Source: DAIODI01 sp046349255 (GTDB taxonomy: Bacteria; Pseudomonadota; Alphaproteobacteria; Rhizobiales; Aestuariivirgaceae). From it: DNA of 64,000 nucleotides. Positions 33,382 through 41,622 of the stretch are shown one piece after another (position 1 is the first letter of the stretch; each line of letters starts with the position of its first letter). Below the pieces are notes generated by a model that saw nothing but the letters and a program-made list of their open reading frames with translations, was not told where the DNA came from and did not search any database. Both the position numbers and the translations under genes were made by a program. The stretch is from positions 186,001 to 250,000 of the forward strand of contig JAXMCR010000005.1 in NCBI GenBank assembly GCA_046349255.1. The letters are read 5' to 3'.

Positions 33382-34137
33382 TCATCCTTGTGCGAGCCAC
33401 TGGGAGAAACCATCCGTGAAAATCGCGAGCGCATGGCCGCCGGTGGCGTAGAGCACCGCCAGTGCGCCCGCGAGCATGAAAGGCATCGAGATGAAGAAGA
33501 CCGGGATCTGCGGGGTGAGCTTGTTTGCAAGCCCGATCGCCAAGTTGGCGATAACGGCGAAGACGACGAAGGGCGCCGCCACGCGCAGAGCCAGCGCGAA
33601 CGCCTGCGACAATACGGATACATATTCGCCGAGCGCACCCTGCGGGTCGAACGAGGTCGCGGGGACCAGCACGCGATAGCTTTGGGCGAGCGCCAGGGCG
33701 ACCTCGCCGTGCATGCCGGTGACGAAGAACAGCGTCGTCGCGGTGAGCGTGATGAGGCTCGACAGCGGGACGGAGCCTTCCGCCTCTTCCGGGGCCACAC
33801 CGGGAATGCCTGTGTAGCCCGCCATCGTCGCAGCGCCTTGCATCATGAACTGGAGGGCGCCGAAGAACGCACGCGCGCATGCGCCGATGAGGCCTCCGGT
33901 CGCCATCTCGCTCAAGACGAGCCCGAGCATGCGCGTCCACACCTGCGGCTCTACGAGCGGCCGGAGCGCCGGCTCGGACAACGGCGTAAGCGCAAGTGAC
34001 AGGCCGGCCGCCAACGCGAGCCGCACCTGCATCGGCACCCGCGGACTCGACAGCCCAGGCATGATCATCAGGCACGTGCCGACCCGGCAAAACGTGAGGA
34101 ACGCCACAACGATCAGGGTGGTGTCGACGGCGATCAC
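33382..34137 (-). CDS. fliR: flagellar export gate protein FliR
   Basis: 251 residues, six membrane helices. FCRVGTCLMIMPGLSSPRVPMQVRLALA, EMATGGLIGACARAFFGALQFMMQ, and LTATTLFFVTGMHGEVALAL followed by APFVVFAVIANLAIGLANKLTPQIPVFFISMPF (described by region) are the FliR signatures. It forms the export gate with FliP and FliQ in the inner membrane. GTG 34137 overlaps the flhA stop (GTGA), so the two are coupled. Complete and apparently intact. Confidence 0.92.
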   Translation of the reverse strand: MIAVDTTLIVVAFLTFCRVGTCLMIMPGLSSPRVPMQVRLALAAGLSLALTPLSEPALRPLVEPQVWTRMLGLVLSEMATGGLIGACARAFFGALQFMMQGAATMAGYTGIPGVAPEEAEGSVPLSSLITLTATTLFFVTGMHGEVALALAQSYRVLVPATSFDPQGALGEYVSVLSQAFALALRVAAPFVVFAVIANLAIGLANKLTPQIPVFFISMPFMLAGALAVLYATGGHALAIFTDGFSQWLAQG

Positions 34138-36227
34138 GAGACGCTCCCGACGGATTCGAGCTTCACCCCCCGTGAGATCTCGAGGTGCGACAGCACCGGC
34201 AGCGTTACGAACAGGCGCTCCACCATCATGCGGACGTAGGGACGCACGTCTGGGGCGGTAACAAGCACGAACATGCCGCTGTCGGCCCGTTCGCGCACCG
34301 CCTTGGTGAGTTCGTGGCCGAACTGCTCGACGAGCCGCGGGTCGACGTCGAAATCGATCGGATCGCCCTTGCCGTCGCGCTTGACGGCCTGGTGAAAGGC
34401 CAGATCCCAACGGTTGCCGAGCCGAAGGATTCTCAGGCTGCCGTTGTCGGCAAGGTCGCCACAGAGCTGCTGGGCGATCCGCATGCGGACATGCTCGACG
34501 ATTTGCTCCGTACGCCGCACATGCGGCGCGACCTCGGCAATGGCCTCGAGGATCTGCGCGAGGTTACGGATCGAAACGCGCTCGGACAGCAGCATCTTCA
34601 GCACCGCCTGCAGTCCGGAGTGCGACAGGTGCGTCGGGCAGATCTCCTCGACGAGCTTCTTGTAGTCGGGATCGAGCCGGTCGATCAGCGTCTTCATGTC
34701 GCGATAGGACAGGAGCTGGGCGAGGTTCGAGCGGATGACCTCCGAAAGGTGTGTCAACAGCACCGACATCGGGTCGACGGGTTCGTAACCAAGGCGGTCG
34801 AGTTCGCCCTCGAACACCTTCGGCACCCACATGGCGCGCAAGCCGTACGCGGGCTCGCGGACTTCCTCCCCCGGCACGTCTGGACGGGGTGCGTCGCCCA
34901 GTACCACCATGCACTCGTCGAGGCGCAGCACCTCGGATGCTACCACCGTTCCGTGGATCCGGATCTGGTAAACCTTCGGCGCCAGCGTGAGATCGTCGGT
35001 GATCTTGATCTCCGGTACCACGAACCCGTACTGACGCGCGAACTTCCGCCGCATCTTCGCCGCCCGATGGGCGAGTTCGCCGTGGGCGGCGAGGAACGTG
35101 GCCGATATCTGCTTGCCAAGGAGCACCTCGATCTCCTGCGTGCGCAGCTGCTCCTTCAGCGACAGTCGCTGCTCCTCCTCCGCCTTGCGCTTCTGCGCGC
35201 TTGCTGCGGCCTGCGCCTCTACGGCGGCACGTACCGCCTGGCGCGGCACGAGGTAACCCACGGTCGCGAACACGCCGGCAAGCAGCGCGAATGGCAGGAA
35301 TGGAAGGCCCGGCATCAGGGAGAGGAGCGTCATCAGGAGCGCCGCCACGAACAGCGCGCGGGGATAGTTGCCGAGCTGTCCGAACACGGCCTTGTCGGCC
35401 GAGCCGCGGTTGCCGCCCTTGGTGACGAGGAGGCCGGCGGCGAGCGACACGATGAGCGCCGGTATCTGCGTCACGAGTCCGTCGCCGACCGAGAGCTTGA
35501 CGTAGACGTCGGCCGCATCGGTCAGCGCAAGTCCGTGCCGCGTGGTGCCGATCACGATGCCGCCGAAGATGTTCACGGCAGTGATGATGAGGCCAGCGAT
35601 TGCATCGCCGCGGACGAATTTCGAGGCACCGTCCATCGAACCGTAGAACGCGCTTTCCTCTTCGAGTTCTTTCCGGCGTCGTTGCGCTTCCTTCTCGTCG
35701 ATGAGCCCGGCGGAAAGATCCGCGTCGATCGCCATCTGCTTGCCCGGGATGGCATCGAGCGTGAAACGCGCGCCGACTTCCGCAATGCGGGTTGCACCCT
35801 TCGTTATGACGAGGAAGTTCACGGTAATGAGGATCGTGAACACGATGACGCCGATCACGAAGTCGCCGCCCATCACCAGTTGCGAAAAACCTCCGATGAC
35901 GTAGCCCGCCGCCGTCGTTCCCTCGTTACCGTGGGTGAGAATAAGCCGCGTGGTTGCGACGTTCAGCGACAGCCGCAGCATTGTCGCAATGAGCAGTACG
36001 GTCGGGAACGCCGAAAAATCGAGCGGCCGGTCGATCCATAGCGCGACCATCAGGATCAGCACCGCGAAGGCGATCGACACGGCGAGCCCGACGTCGATGA
36101 GCATCGGCGGAATCGGGACGAACAGCACGGTCAGGATGAAGGCGATACCGGCGGCAAAGCCGATGTCGCGGCTGCCACGGGTGGCAGTCGCCGGTGCCTT
36201 CAGGGCGAGGCCAGCCTCGCCCGTCAT
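34134..36227 (-). CDS. flhA: flagellar export gate protein FlhA
   Basis: 697 residues, the normal length. The N-terminal half has about eight membrane helices with LSLNVATTRLILTHG, the conserved loop VGARFTLDAIPGKQMAIDADL and DGASKFVRGDAIAGLIIT (FHIPEP motifs). The C-terminal cytoplasmic domain binds export substrates and contains LVEEICPTHLSHSGLQAVLK and RNLAQILEAIAEVAP. ATG 36227 overlaps the fliQ stop by one base. No frameshift or premature stop seen, although the upstream end of this locus is broken. Confidence 0.94.
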   Translation of the reverse strand: MTGEAGLALKAPATATRGSRDIGFAAGIAFILTVLFVPIPPMLIDVGLAVSIAFAVLILMVALWIDRPLDFSAFPTVLLIATMLRLSLNVATTRLILTHGNEGTTAAGYVIGGFSQLVMGGDFVIGVIVFTILITVNFLVITKGATRIAEVGARFTLDAIPGKQMAIDADLSAGLIDEKEAQRRRKELEEESAFYGSMDGASKFVRGDAIAGLIITAVNIFGGIVIGTTRHGLALTDAADVYVKLSVGDGLVTQIPALIVSLAAGLLVTKGGNRGSADKAVFGQLGNYPRALFVAALLMTLLSLMPGLPFLPFALLAGVFATVGYLVPRQAVRAAVEAQAAASAQKRKAEEEQRLSLKEQLRTQEIEVLLGKQISATFLAAHGELAHRAAKMRRKFARQYGFVVPEIKITDDLTLAPKVYQIRIHGTVVASEVLRLDECMVVLGDAPRPDVPGEEVREPAYGLRAMWVPKVFEGELDRLGYEPVDPMSVLLTHLSEVIRSNLAQLLSYRDMKTLIDRLDPDYKKLVEEICPTHLSHSGLQAVLKMLLSERVSIRNLAQILEAIAEVAPHVRRTEQIVEHVRMRIAQQLCGDLADNGSLRILRLGNRWDLAFHQAVKRDGKGDPIDFDVDPRLVEQFGHELTKAVRERADSGMFVLVTAPDVRPYVRMMVERLFVTLPVLSHLEISRGVKLESVGSVS

Positions 36228-36496
36228 TACGAGAAGCCCTTCTCGACGCGGGAATAGACGAGCTCGGTGAACGACTGGAGTTCGGCGCCGATCAGGGGTG
36301 CGGTGAATATCGAGACGATCAGAATGACCACGATTTTTGGCACGAAGGTCAGCGTCACCTCCTGCACCTGCGTCAGCGCCTGGACGATCGCGATCGCTAC
36401 GCCGACCGCCATCGCCGCAGCGACCGCCGGTCCGGCGCAGACCATGACGGTCCAAATCGCCAGTTGCAGCACCTCCAGCGCGTCAGTCTCGTTCAT
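36227..36496 (-). CDS. fliQ: flagellar export gate protein FliQ
   Basis: 89 residues, two membrane helices: LEVLQLAIWTVMVCAGPAVAAAM and VPKIVVILIVSIFTAPLIG, joined by the conserved cytoplasmic loop AIVQALTQVQEVTLTFVPK. It packs around the FliP/FliR core. It starts 6 bases after the stop of the chimeric ORF whose last 33 codons look like the end of flgD, which matches the flgD-fliQ order known from Rhizobiales. Intact. Confidence 0.93.
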   Translation of the reverse strand: MNETDALEVLQLAIWTVMVCAGPAVAAAMAVGVAIAIVQALTQVQEVTLTFVPKIVVILIVSIFTAPLIGAELQSFTELVYSRVEKGFS

Positions 36497-36502
36497 GGCG
36501 GT

Positions 36503-36862
36503 TCAGGCGAGCATGACGCCCGGGGTCAAGGGCAGTTCGGTACCGTCTTCGAGCACTGCAACGTTCTGCGTGTCGCCCAGGCGCACACCGGCGACGCGGC
36601 CAGCCTGGCCGGCGGCCTGGTCCGGAAGGTTCTGCTCGACGGAGACAGACGGGCTGCTGGCGCTGTTCGAGCTCTGGCCTTCCTCCCGCACCGTTCGGAC
36701 GGAGCGTTCGACACGAGACTCCGGATCGTACTTCGTCTCGGTCTGTTCGCTGCGATCGGCATTGAGCCGTGCGACGGCGCTCACCTGGAAGTTGCCGAGG
36801 CCGAGGAACGGCAGCAGCGTTCGGCGCACCTTGTCCTCGACGTCGCCCGATATCGGCGCCAA
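36503..36862 (-). pseudogene. fliF fragment joined in frame to the 3' end of flgD
   Basis: The open frame here has two unrelated halves. 36862-36617 reads GDVEDKVRRTLLPFLGLGNF, then ARLNADRSEQTETKYDPESR and VERSVRTVREEG and VEQNLP: the third part of the FliF MS-ring periplasmic domain, with its YDPESRVERS signature. Then 36604-36506 reads RVAGVRLGDTQNVAVLEDGT and ELPLTPGVMLA, which looks like the C-terminal strand pair of rhizobial FlgD, placed exactly where flgD belongs, before fliQ. Neither gene is complete; FliF normally has over 500 residues. Upstream the frame runs antisense into fliI. I read this as a deletion scar; an assembly chimera is the alternative. Confidence 0.7.
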
Positions 36863-36872
36863 GGTCGAGCGC

Positions 36873-37946
36873 GTCGGACCTCTCGAGGTTCGACCGCATT
36901 GCAGCTGGCGAGGCCGCATCATCGACGCGCTGGCACGACCGCTCGACGGCAAGGGGGCGGTCCTTCAGGGCGAGGAGGCCCGGGCGCTCAGTACCCGCCC
37001 TCCATCGGCGCTGGAGCGCCAGCGGCTGGGCGATCGCGTCGAGACCGGGATCTCCGTGATCGATACATTCACGCCGCTGTGCCATGGCCAGCGGGTCGGC
37101 ATTTTCGCCGGGTCCGGCGTTGGAAAGTCATCGCTTCTCGCCATGTTTGCGCGCGCCAAGGGCTTCGATGTCGCGGTAATCGCGCTTGTCGGCGAACGCG
37201 GTCGCGAGGTGCGCGAGTTTATCGAGGACGGTCTTGGCGCGACGCGTGAGAAGTCCGTGTGCGTGGTAGCGACCGGCGACGACAGCGCGCTGATGCGTCG
37301 GCTGGCGCCGAGGACGGCGATGGCAGTCGCAGAACACTTCCGCGATGACGGGATGTCGGTTCTGCTGATCATCGACTCCATCACACGCTATGCGCACGCC
37401 TGTCGCGAAGTTGCGATTGCTGCAGGCGAAGCGCCGGTCGCGCGCGGATATGCGCCCTCGGTTTTCTCGGAGTTGCCGCTGCTTCTCGAGCGGGCGGGAC
37501 CAGGTACGAACGGCGGCTCCATCACGGGCGTCTTTGCGGTCCTGGTCGACGGCGATGACCACAACGAACCCGTAGCGGACTGCATTCGCGGAACGCTCGA
37601 TGGCCATATCGTCCTCGATCGTCGTATTGCCGAGCAGGGACGCTATCCGGCGGTGAACGTTCTAACCTCAGTCTCGCGGCTGGCGACGAAGATCTGGACG
37701 GCGGAGGAGCGCGATCTTGCGGTTCGCCTCCGTCGCCTCGTGTCACGATTCGAGGATTCCCGGGACCTGCGGCTGATGGGCGCCTACCAATCCGGAGCCG
37801 ATGCCGAGCTCGATCAGGCGATTGCCATCGTGCCGAGGCTATACGATGCGCTGCAGCAGGACGTGTCCGAGCGCGGATCGAGCGATGCGTTCAGAGCGCT
37901 CGTCGAGGAGCTTTTGACGCGGAAAGCTTTGCCGCCGCCGACCTAG
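36873..37946 (+). pseudogene. fliI: fliI (flagellar export ATPase), 5'-truncated
   Basis: Similarity to FliI begins abruptly at LEVRPHCSWRGRIIDALARP, the end of the N-terminal barrel, and runs to the C-terminus: Walker A GSGVGKSS, LVGERGREVREF, Walker B LLIIDSITRYA, ERAGPG, and LGxYxxGxD-like MGAYQSGADAELD. About 90 N-terminal residues are missing. Between the joint and GTG 37056 there is no in-frame ATG or GTG, and the frame upstream is only antisense to the fliF fragment, so the gene has lost its start. A 296-residue protein from GTG 37056 could still be made and would keep the catalytic core. Confidence 0.78.
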
Positions 37947-38788
37947 GCCAGAAACGCACGCACCGCTTCGATCTGGTCTGCCGACATCAGCGCCGGCGCG
38001 TGGCCGGCGCCTTCGATCTCGACGACCTTCGCCTTGGGCCCGCGGTTCTGCATCTCGACCGCGGTGGATCGCAAAAGTACGCCGCTGTCGGCGCCCCGCA
38101 GGACGAGCGTCGGGGCATGGACCGCGTCGTAGAGCTTCCACATGTCCGCGTCCTTGTCGACTATGGACTTGAAAACACTGGCGATTTTCGGGTCGTAGCG
38201 CAATCGGTATCCGCCGTCTGCAGCCTTCGCGCCATGGCGCGCCATATGTGCCCACTGCTCATCCGAAAGCGGACCAAACCCGGCGTGGATGCGGCGTAAG
38301 TAGATTTCGACCTCGCGCAGCGTCGGGAAGTATTCGTCGTGTCCGACGTAAGATGCGATCTCCTGAAGCGCAGCCTTCGGGATCAATGCACCGATGTCGT
38401 TCAGCACGAGACGGCGAACCGGGGATTGCGGCAAACTCGCCATGACCATGCCGAGCATGCCGCCCATCGATGTGCCGACCCAGTCGACCTCGGCGAAACC
38501 TTGCGTCGTCATAAAGGACTGCACCGTCTTTACGTAGGTGCGCATTTCGTAGCGGGCGGCGTCGTCGAACCAGTCGCTCTCTCCCCGGCCCGGCATGTCG
38601 AGGGCCACGACCCGCCGGCCGGACGCAGCGAGACCCTGTGCGAGCCAATCGAAGTCGCGCCCGTTGCGCGTCAAGCCGTGGACGCAAACCACTGGAATCG
38701 CTGCGCTTTTTTCGCCCCAGTCGTACCAGGCCATGGATAGCCGACCGAGGTCCGGCGGCAGTTCGAATCGTTCTAGCCGTGGCCACAT
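37943..38788 (-). CDS. alpha/beta hydrolase
   Basis: 281 residues. Canonical fold marks: VVCVHGLTRNGRDFDWL (oxyanion HG), VVALDMPGRGESDW, nucleophile Ser in WVGTSMGGMLG, acid Asp in VLRGADSGVLL and His in IEGAGHAPAL. This is a cytoplasmic hydrolase of the epoxide hydrolase/C-C hydrolase/lactonase group; the substrate is unknown. Its stop overlaps the fliI stop (shared CTAG). No operon partner. Confidence 0.87.
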   Translation of the reverse strand: MWPRLERFELPPDLGRLSMAWYDWGEKSAAIPVVCVHGLTRNGRDFDWLAQGLAASGRRVVALDMPGRGESDWFDDAARYEMRTYVKTVQSFMTTQGFAEVDWVGTSMGGMLGMVMASLPQSPVRRLVLNDIGALIPKAALQEIASYVGHDEYFPTLREVEIYLRRIHAGFGPLSDEQWAHMARHGAKAADGGYRLRYDPKIASVFKSIVDKDADMWKLYDAVHAPTLVLRGADSGVLLRSTAVEMQNRGPKAKVVEIEGAGHAPALMSADQIEAVRAFLA

Positions 38789-38815
38789 GGAGGAAGCCCA
38801 AGTCCAGCAAAGCGA

Positions 38816-38839
38816 AAGGGCGGCCCGGAGACCGCCCTT
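38816..38839 (-). terminator. terminator hairpin after the porin gene
   Basis: Perfect 8-bp stem AAGGGCGG / CCGCCCTT with an 8-base loop, 25 bases past the porin stop on the minus strand, followed by TCGCTTTGC. A highly expressed outer membrane protein gene would be expected to carry such a hairpin. Confidence 0.6.
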
Positions 38840-38864
38840 CCAGCATAGAGAAGTATTCGTTCGA

Positions 38865-39671
38865 TCAGAAGTTGAACGTCAGACCGACGATCACGTTGTT
38901 CGACGTGAGGTCCACGCCCTTGTTCAGGCTGTCGAAGTTCACATCGTTGATGCCGCGGAAGCGATATCCGACGTCAAGGCCCATGTTCGAGGCGAAGTTC
39001 CACCGGAGACCAGCGCCGACCTGCCAGGCGAAGGCCGTGTCGCTGTCATTGAGGTTGAAATCGCCGCCATTGTTGCCATTGCCGTCCACAAAGGCAACGC
39101 CGATACCGCCGCCGAAGTACGGAGACAGACCGCCGAGAGCGCCGGCAGCAGTATTCACTGCATCACCGACCACCGGGAGCATGTTGAAGCCCAGCCAAAC
39201 GTTGCCGAAGATCGTCAGGGCGCCAATGTTGGCGTTCGAGTTGAAGGAGAAGTTGCCCGGAGGACCAAGATCGGCAACTGCATCTTCGCACGCCACGTTT
39301 GCGCAGCCCTTGAAGTCCGCGCTGATCTTGTTCACGTCCCACTGCTGGTACGAAATTTCGACTTCCGTGCGGGCCCAGTCCACAAAGGTGTAGCCAAATG
39401 TACCGCCGACGAGGAAGCCGGTATCGAAGTTTGCCTTGCCGTTCCAGTTTGTCTTGACGTCAAGGTAAGTATCTTCGTTACCAATTACGTCGCCGTCGTT
39501 ATAGGTGTAGTTGCTCTTGACGTCGTTCAGCCAGCTGGCGCCGCCGAAGACGGAGAACGACCAAGCGGCCGGAGCGGCGACGGGCGGCGGCGGAAGATCG
39601 GCGGCGGATGCAGCCGAGGCGGACAGTGCGAGGCCGATCGCGGCCACCGAATACTTGAAGAACTTTGTCAT
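38865..39671 (-). CDS. outer membrane beta-barrel protein (Omp25/31-like)
   Basis: 268 residues. Signal peptide to about 23 (SASAASAADLPPPP: the AADLPPPPVAAP start is typical of Brucella/Bartonella-type Omp25/31 proteins). Then eight or so amphipathic strands: WSFSVFGGASWL, TGFLVGGTFGYTFVDW, RTEVEISYQQW, PYFGGGIGVAFV, FAWQVGAGLRW, LDVGYRFRGI, and the last strand NNVIVGLTFNF ending in Phe, the BAM recognition residue. One Cys pair (KGCANVACED) may form a loop disulfide. Probably an abundant surface protein. Confidence 0.88.
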   Translation of the reverse strand: MTKFFKYSVAAIGLALSASAASAADLPPPPVAAPAAWSFSVFGGASWLNDVKSNYTYNDGDVIGNEDTYLDVKTNWNGKANFDTGFLVGGTFGYTFVDWARTEVEISYQQWDVNKISADFKGCANVACEDAVADLGPPGNFSFNSNANIGALTIFGNVWLGFNMLPVVGDAVNTAAGALGGLSPYFGGGIGVAFVDGNGNNGGDFNLNDSDTAFAWQVGAGLRWNFASNMGLDVGYRFRGINDVNFDSLNKGVDLTSNNVIVGLTFNF

Positions 39672-39835
39672 GACGACCCCTCGTGTGAAACCCTATGACC
39701 TCATTCTTGCACTTGATCGCCGCAAAAGTCGACAGTTGGACCAAAAGTACTGTCTCGCATAAAACTACAACTTAAAATATACACCGACACTACATGCACC
39801 GAAAAAAACCGTTTCATTTCAATGGTTTGTCCGAG

Positions 39836-39865
39836 CTGTCGGTTTATGCTAAACGACCTTATAAT
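39836..39865 (+). promoter_or_regulatory. possible promoter of kynU (perfect -10 box)
   Basis: TATAAT at 39860-39865 is a perfect -10 hexamer, about 70 bases before the kynU ATG. The -35 region, CTGTCGG around 39836-39842, is weak. The divergent 39672-39936 region is AT-rich and must also drive the porin gene; no clear minus-strand boxes stand out. Confidence 0.35.
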
Positions 39866-39936
39866 GTTGCGGCAATGCCACAACGACGTCGAAAACGAAG
39901 CGGATGTCTGTCGCGAGGAGGCTCTGACGTAGCGTC

Positions 39937-41181
39937 ATGAATGACCAAACCCCTACTTCCGACTCGTCCGTGCATCCCTCCGGCAGCGCCCTGTTCAGCA
40001 CCACCAGAGAACGGTTCAACCTCGCGGAATCGCTGGTTTATCTGGACGGAAACTCGCTCGGGCCGCCGGTCAGGTCCGTCCCCGGCCGCGTCGAGCGGAC
40101 GATCCGGGAGGAGTGGGGCGGGGATCTCATCACCTCGTGGACGAAGCACGGATGGTTCACGCTCGCCCGGTCGGTGGGTGACAGAATCGGGCGGTTGATC
40201 GGCGCACCGGCGGATACCGTGGTGGCGGGCGATACGATTTCCGTGAACCTTTTCAAGGTGTTGGGCGCCGCAATGAGTCTCTCGGCGCCCCGCAAGGTGA
40301 TCCTGACGGACACCGGAAACTTCCCGTCCGACCTCTATGTCGCACAAGGTCTGGGCAAGCTTCTGGGAGATGTCGAGGTGCGCCTCGTTGAACCGGAGGC
40401 TGTATTCGACAGTATATCGGACGACATTGCGGTTGTAATGCTGACCGAGGTCGACTACCGCACGGCGCGGCTGCACGACATGCGGGCGATCAACGAAAAA
40501 GCCCGTAAACACGGGGTTCTGACCGTATGGGATCTCGCCCACAGCGCAGGCGCAATCCCCGTGGACCTCGAGGGCACGGGCGCCGACTTCGCCGTCGGGT
40601 GCACCTACAAGTACCTCAACGGCGGCCCGGGCGCGCCCGGATTTACCTATGTGCGGCAAGGGCTTGCGGCGAAGGTCGAGACGCCGATCGCCGGCTGGTG
40701 GGCGCACGCCGACCCGTTCGCGTTCGACCTCGACTTCCGCCCGGCGCCTGGAATCACCGGCTTCCAGTGCGGCACGCAATCGATCCTCGCGCTCGTGGCG
40801 CTCGACGAGGCGTTGTCGGTGTGGGACGGCATCGATGTGCGCGATGTACGCGCCATGTCCATCCGGTTGTCAGAGGTGTTGTCACACGAGGTCGAGACGC
40901 GTTGTCGACGTCACGGACTTACCCTCGCCGGACCCCGCGATTTCACCCGGCGGGGGTCGCACGTCTCGTTCCACTGTCCGGAAGGCTATGCCGTGATGCA
41001 GGCGCTGATCGCGCGCGGCGTCGTGGGCGACTTCCGCGCGCCCGACATGATCCGGTTCGGCATCACGCCGCTCTACATCGGCGAGGCGGACGTGCGGCGG
41101 GCGGCGGCGATCATCGCCGAGGTGCTCGACACGCGCGCATGGGACCAGCCGCAGTTCCGCAAGCGGCAGGCGGTGACGTGA
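39937..41181 (+). CDS. kynU: kynureninase
   Basis: 414 residues, fold-I PLP enzyme cleaving L-kynurenine to anthranilate and alanine. Visible: YLDGNSLGPP at 35-44, TDTGNFPSDLY, LTEVDYRTARLHDM, PLP-binding Asp199/His202 in VWDLAHSAGA, the Schiff-base Lys225 in CTYKYLNGGPGAPGF, and the Trp-rich substrate loop GWWAHADPFAFDLDFRPA. This is the canonical enzyme; the window has no kynA or kynB. It is convergent with the end of the iorAB operon (6 bases between stops). Its -10 box is perfect but a ribosome site close to the ATG is not obvious. Confidence 0.93.
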   Translation: MNDQTPTSDSSVHPSGSALFSTTRERFNLAESLVYLDGNSLGPPVRSVPGRVERTIREEWGGDLITSWTKHGWFTLARSVGDRIGRLIGAPADTVVAGDTISVNLFKVLGAAMSLSAPRKVILTDTGNFPSDLYVAQGLGKLLGDVEVRLVEPEAVFDSISDDIAVVMLTEVDYRTARLHDMRAINEKARKHGVLTVWDLAHSAGAIPVDLEGTGADFAVGCTYKYLNGGPGAPGFTYVRQGLAAKVETPIAGWWAHADPFAFDLDFRPAPGITGFQCGTQSILALVALDEALSVWDGIDVRDVRAMSIRLSEVLSHEVETRCRRHGLTLAGPRDFTRRGSHVSFHCPEGYAVMQALIARGVVGDFRAPDMIRFGITPLYIGEADVRRAAAIIAEVLDTRAWDQPQFRKRQAVT

Positions 41182-41187
41182 TCGCCG

Positions 41188-41622
41188 TCAGGCGATGCCG
41201 CTCTCGAGCATCGACTTGATCAGCACCACCTCAAGCTCGTGCGAGGCGGTGAGCCTTCGCCAGCGGTGATCGTCCATCGCCGCCGAGCGCCATGCCAGGA
41301 ACGTCAGCACACTGACGTCCTCGCCGAGGCCCACCGTCGGCCCCGGCACGACGCGCACCATGATGCGCGGCGCCATCCTCTCCGGCTCCGGCCCGAGGTG
41401 ATAGTCGATCGAAAGGCGGGCCTCGTCGGGAACGATCCGTACAAGAATCGTCGAACCGTCGAACAGGCTCGTGCCGCGCACGATGCCGCCCTCCAGCCGT
41501 TCGATCGTCCACGTGCCGAACGACCAGCGCGGCAGCTTCTCCGGATCGGCCATGAACGCGAACACGCGGCGCGGGCTAGCGTTCACCACGATCGACGTCG
41601 CATGCGACTGGCCCGCGGTCAT
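41188..41622 (-). CDS. SRPBCC-family protein at the end of the iorAB operon
   Basis: 144 residues with the START/Bet v1-like helix-grip pattern: ATSIVVNASPRRVFAFMADP at the start, then PRWSFGTWTIERLEGG, LVRIVPDEARLSIDYHLG and a long C-terminal helix (DHRWRRLTASHELEVVLIK). Such proteins bind hydrophobic or aromatic ligands, or act as cyclases. ATG 41622 overlaps the iorB stop by four bases (ATGA), so it is co-translated and may handle the product of IorAB. Confidence 0.75.
   Translation of the reverse strand: MTAGQSHATSIVVNASPRRVFAFMADPEKLPRWSFGTWTIERLEGGIVRGTSLFDGSTILVRIVPDEARLSIDYHLGPEPERMAPRIMVRVVPGPTVGLGEDVSVLTFLAWRSAAMDDHRWRRLTASHELEVVLIKSMLESGIA

Noticed and set aside
41181..41196. ATCGCC-GTCA-GGCGAT hairpin between kynU and the SRPBCC gene
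   Set aside because: Short 6-bp stem overlapping both stops and no T run; could be chance in GC-rich sequence.
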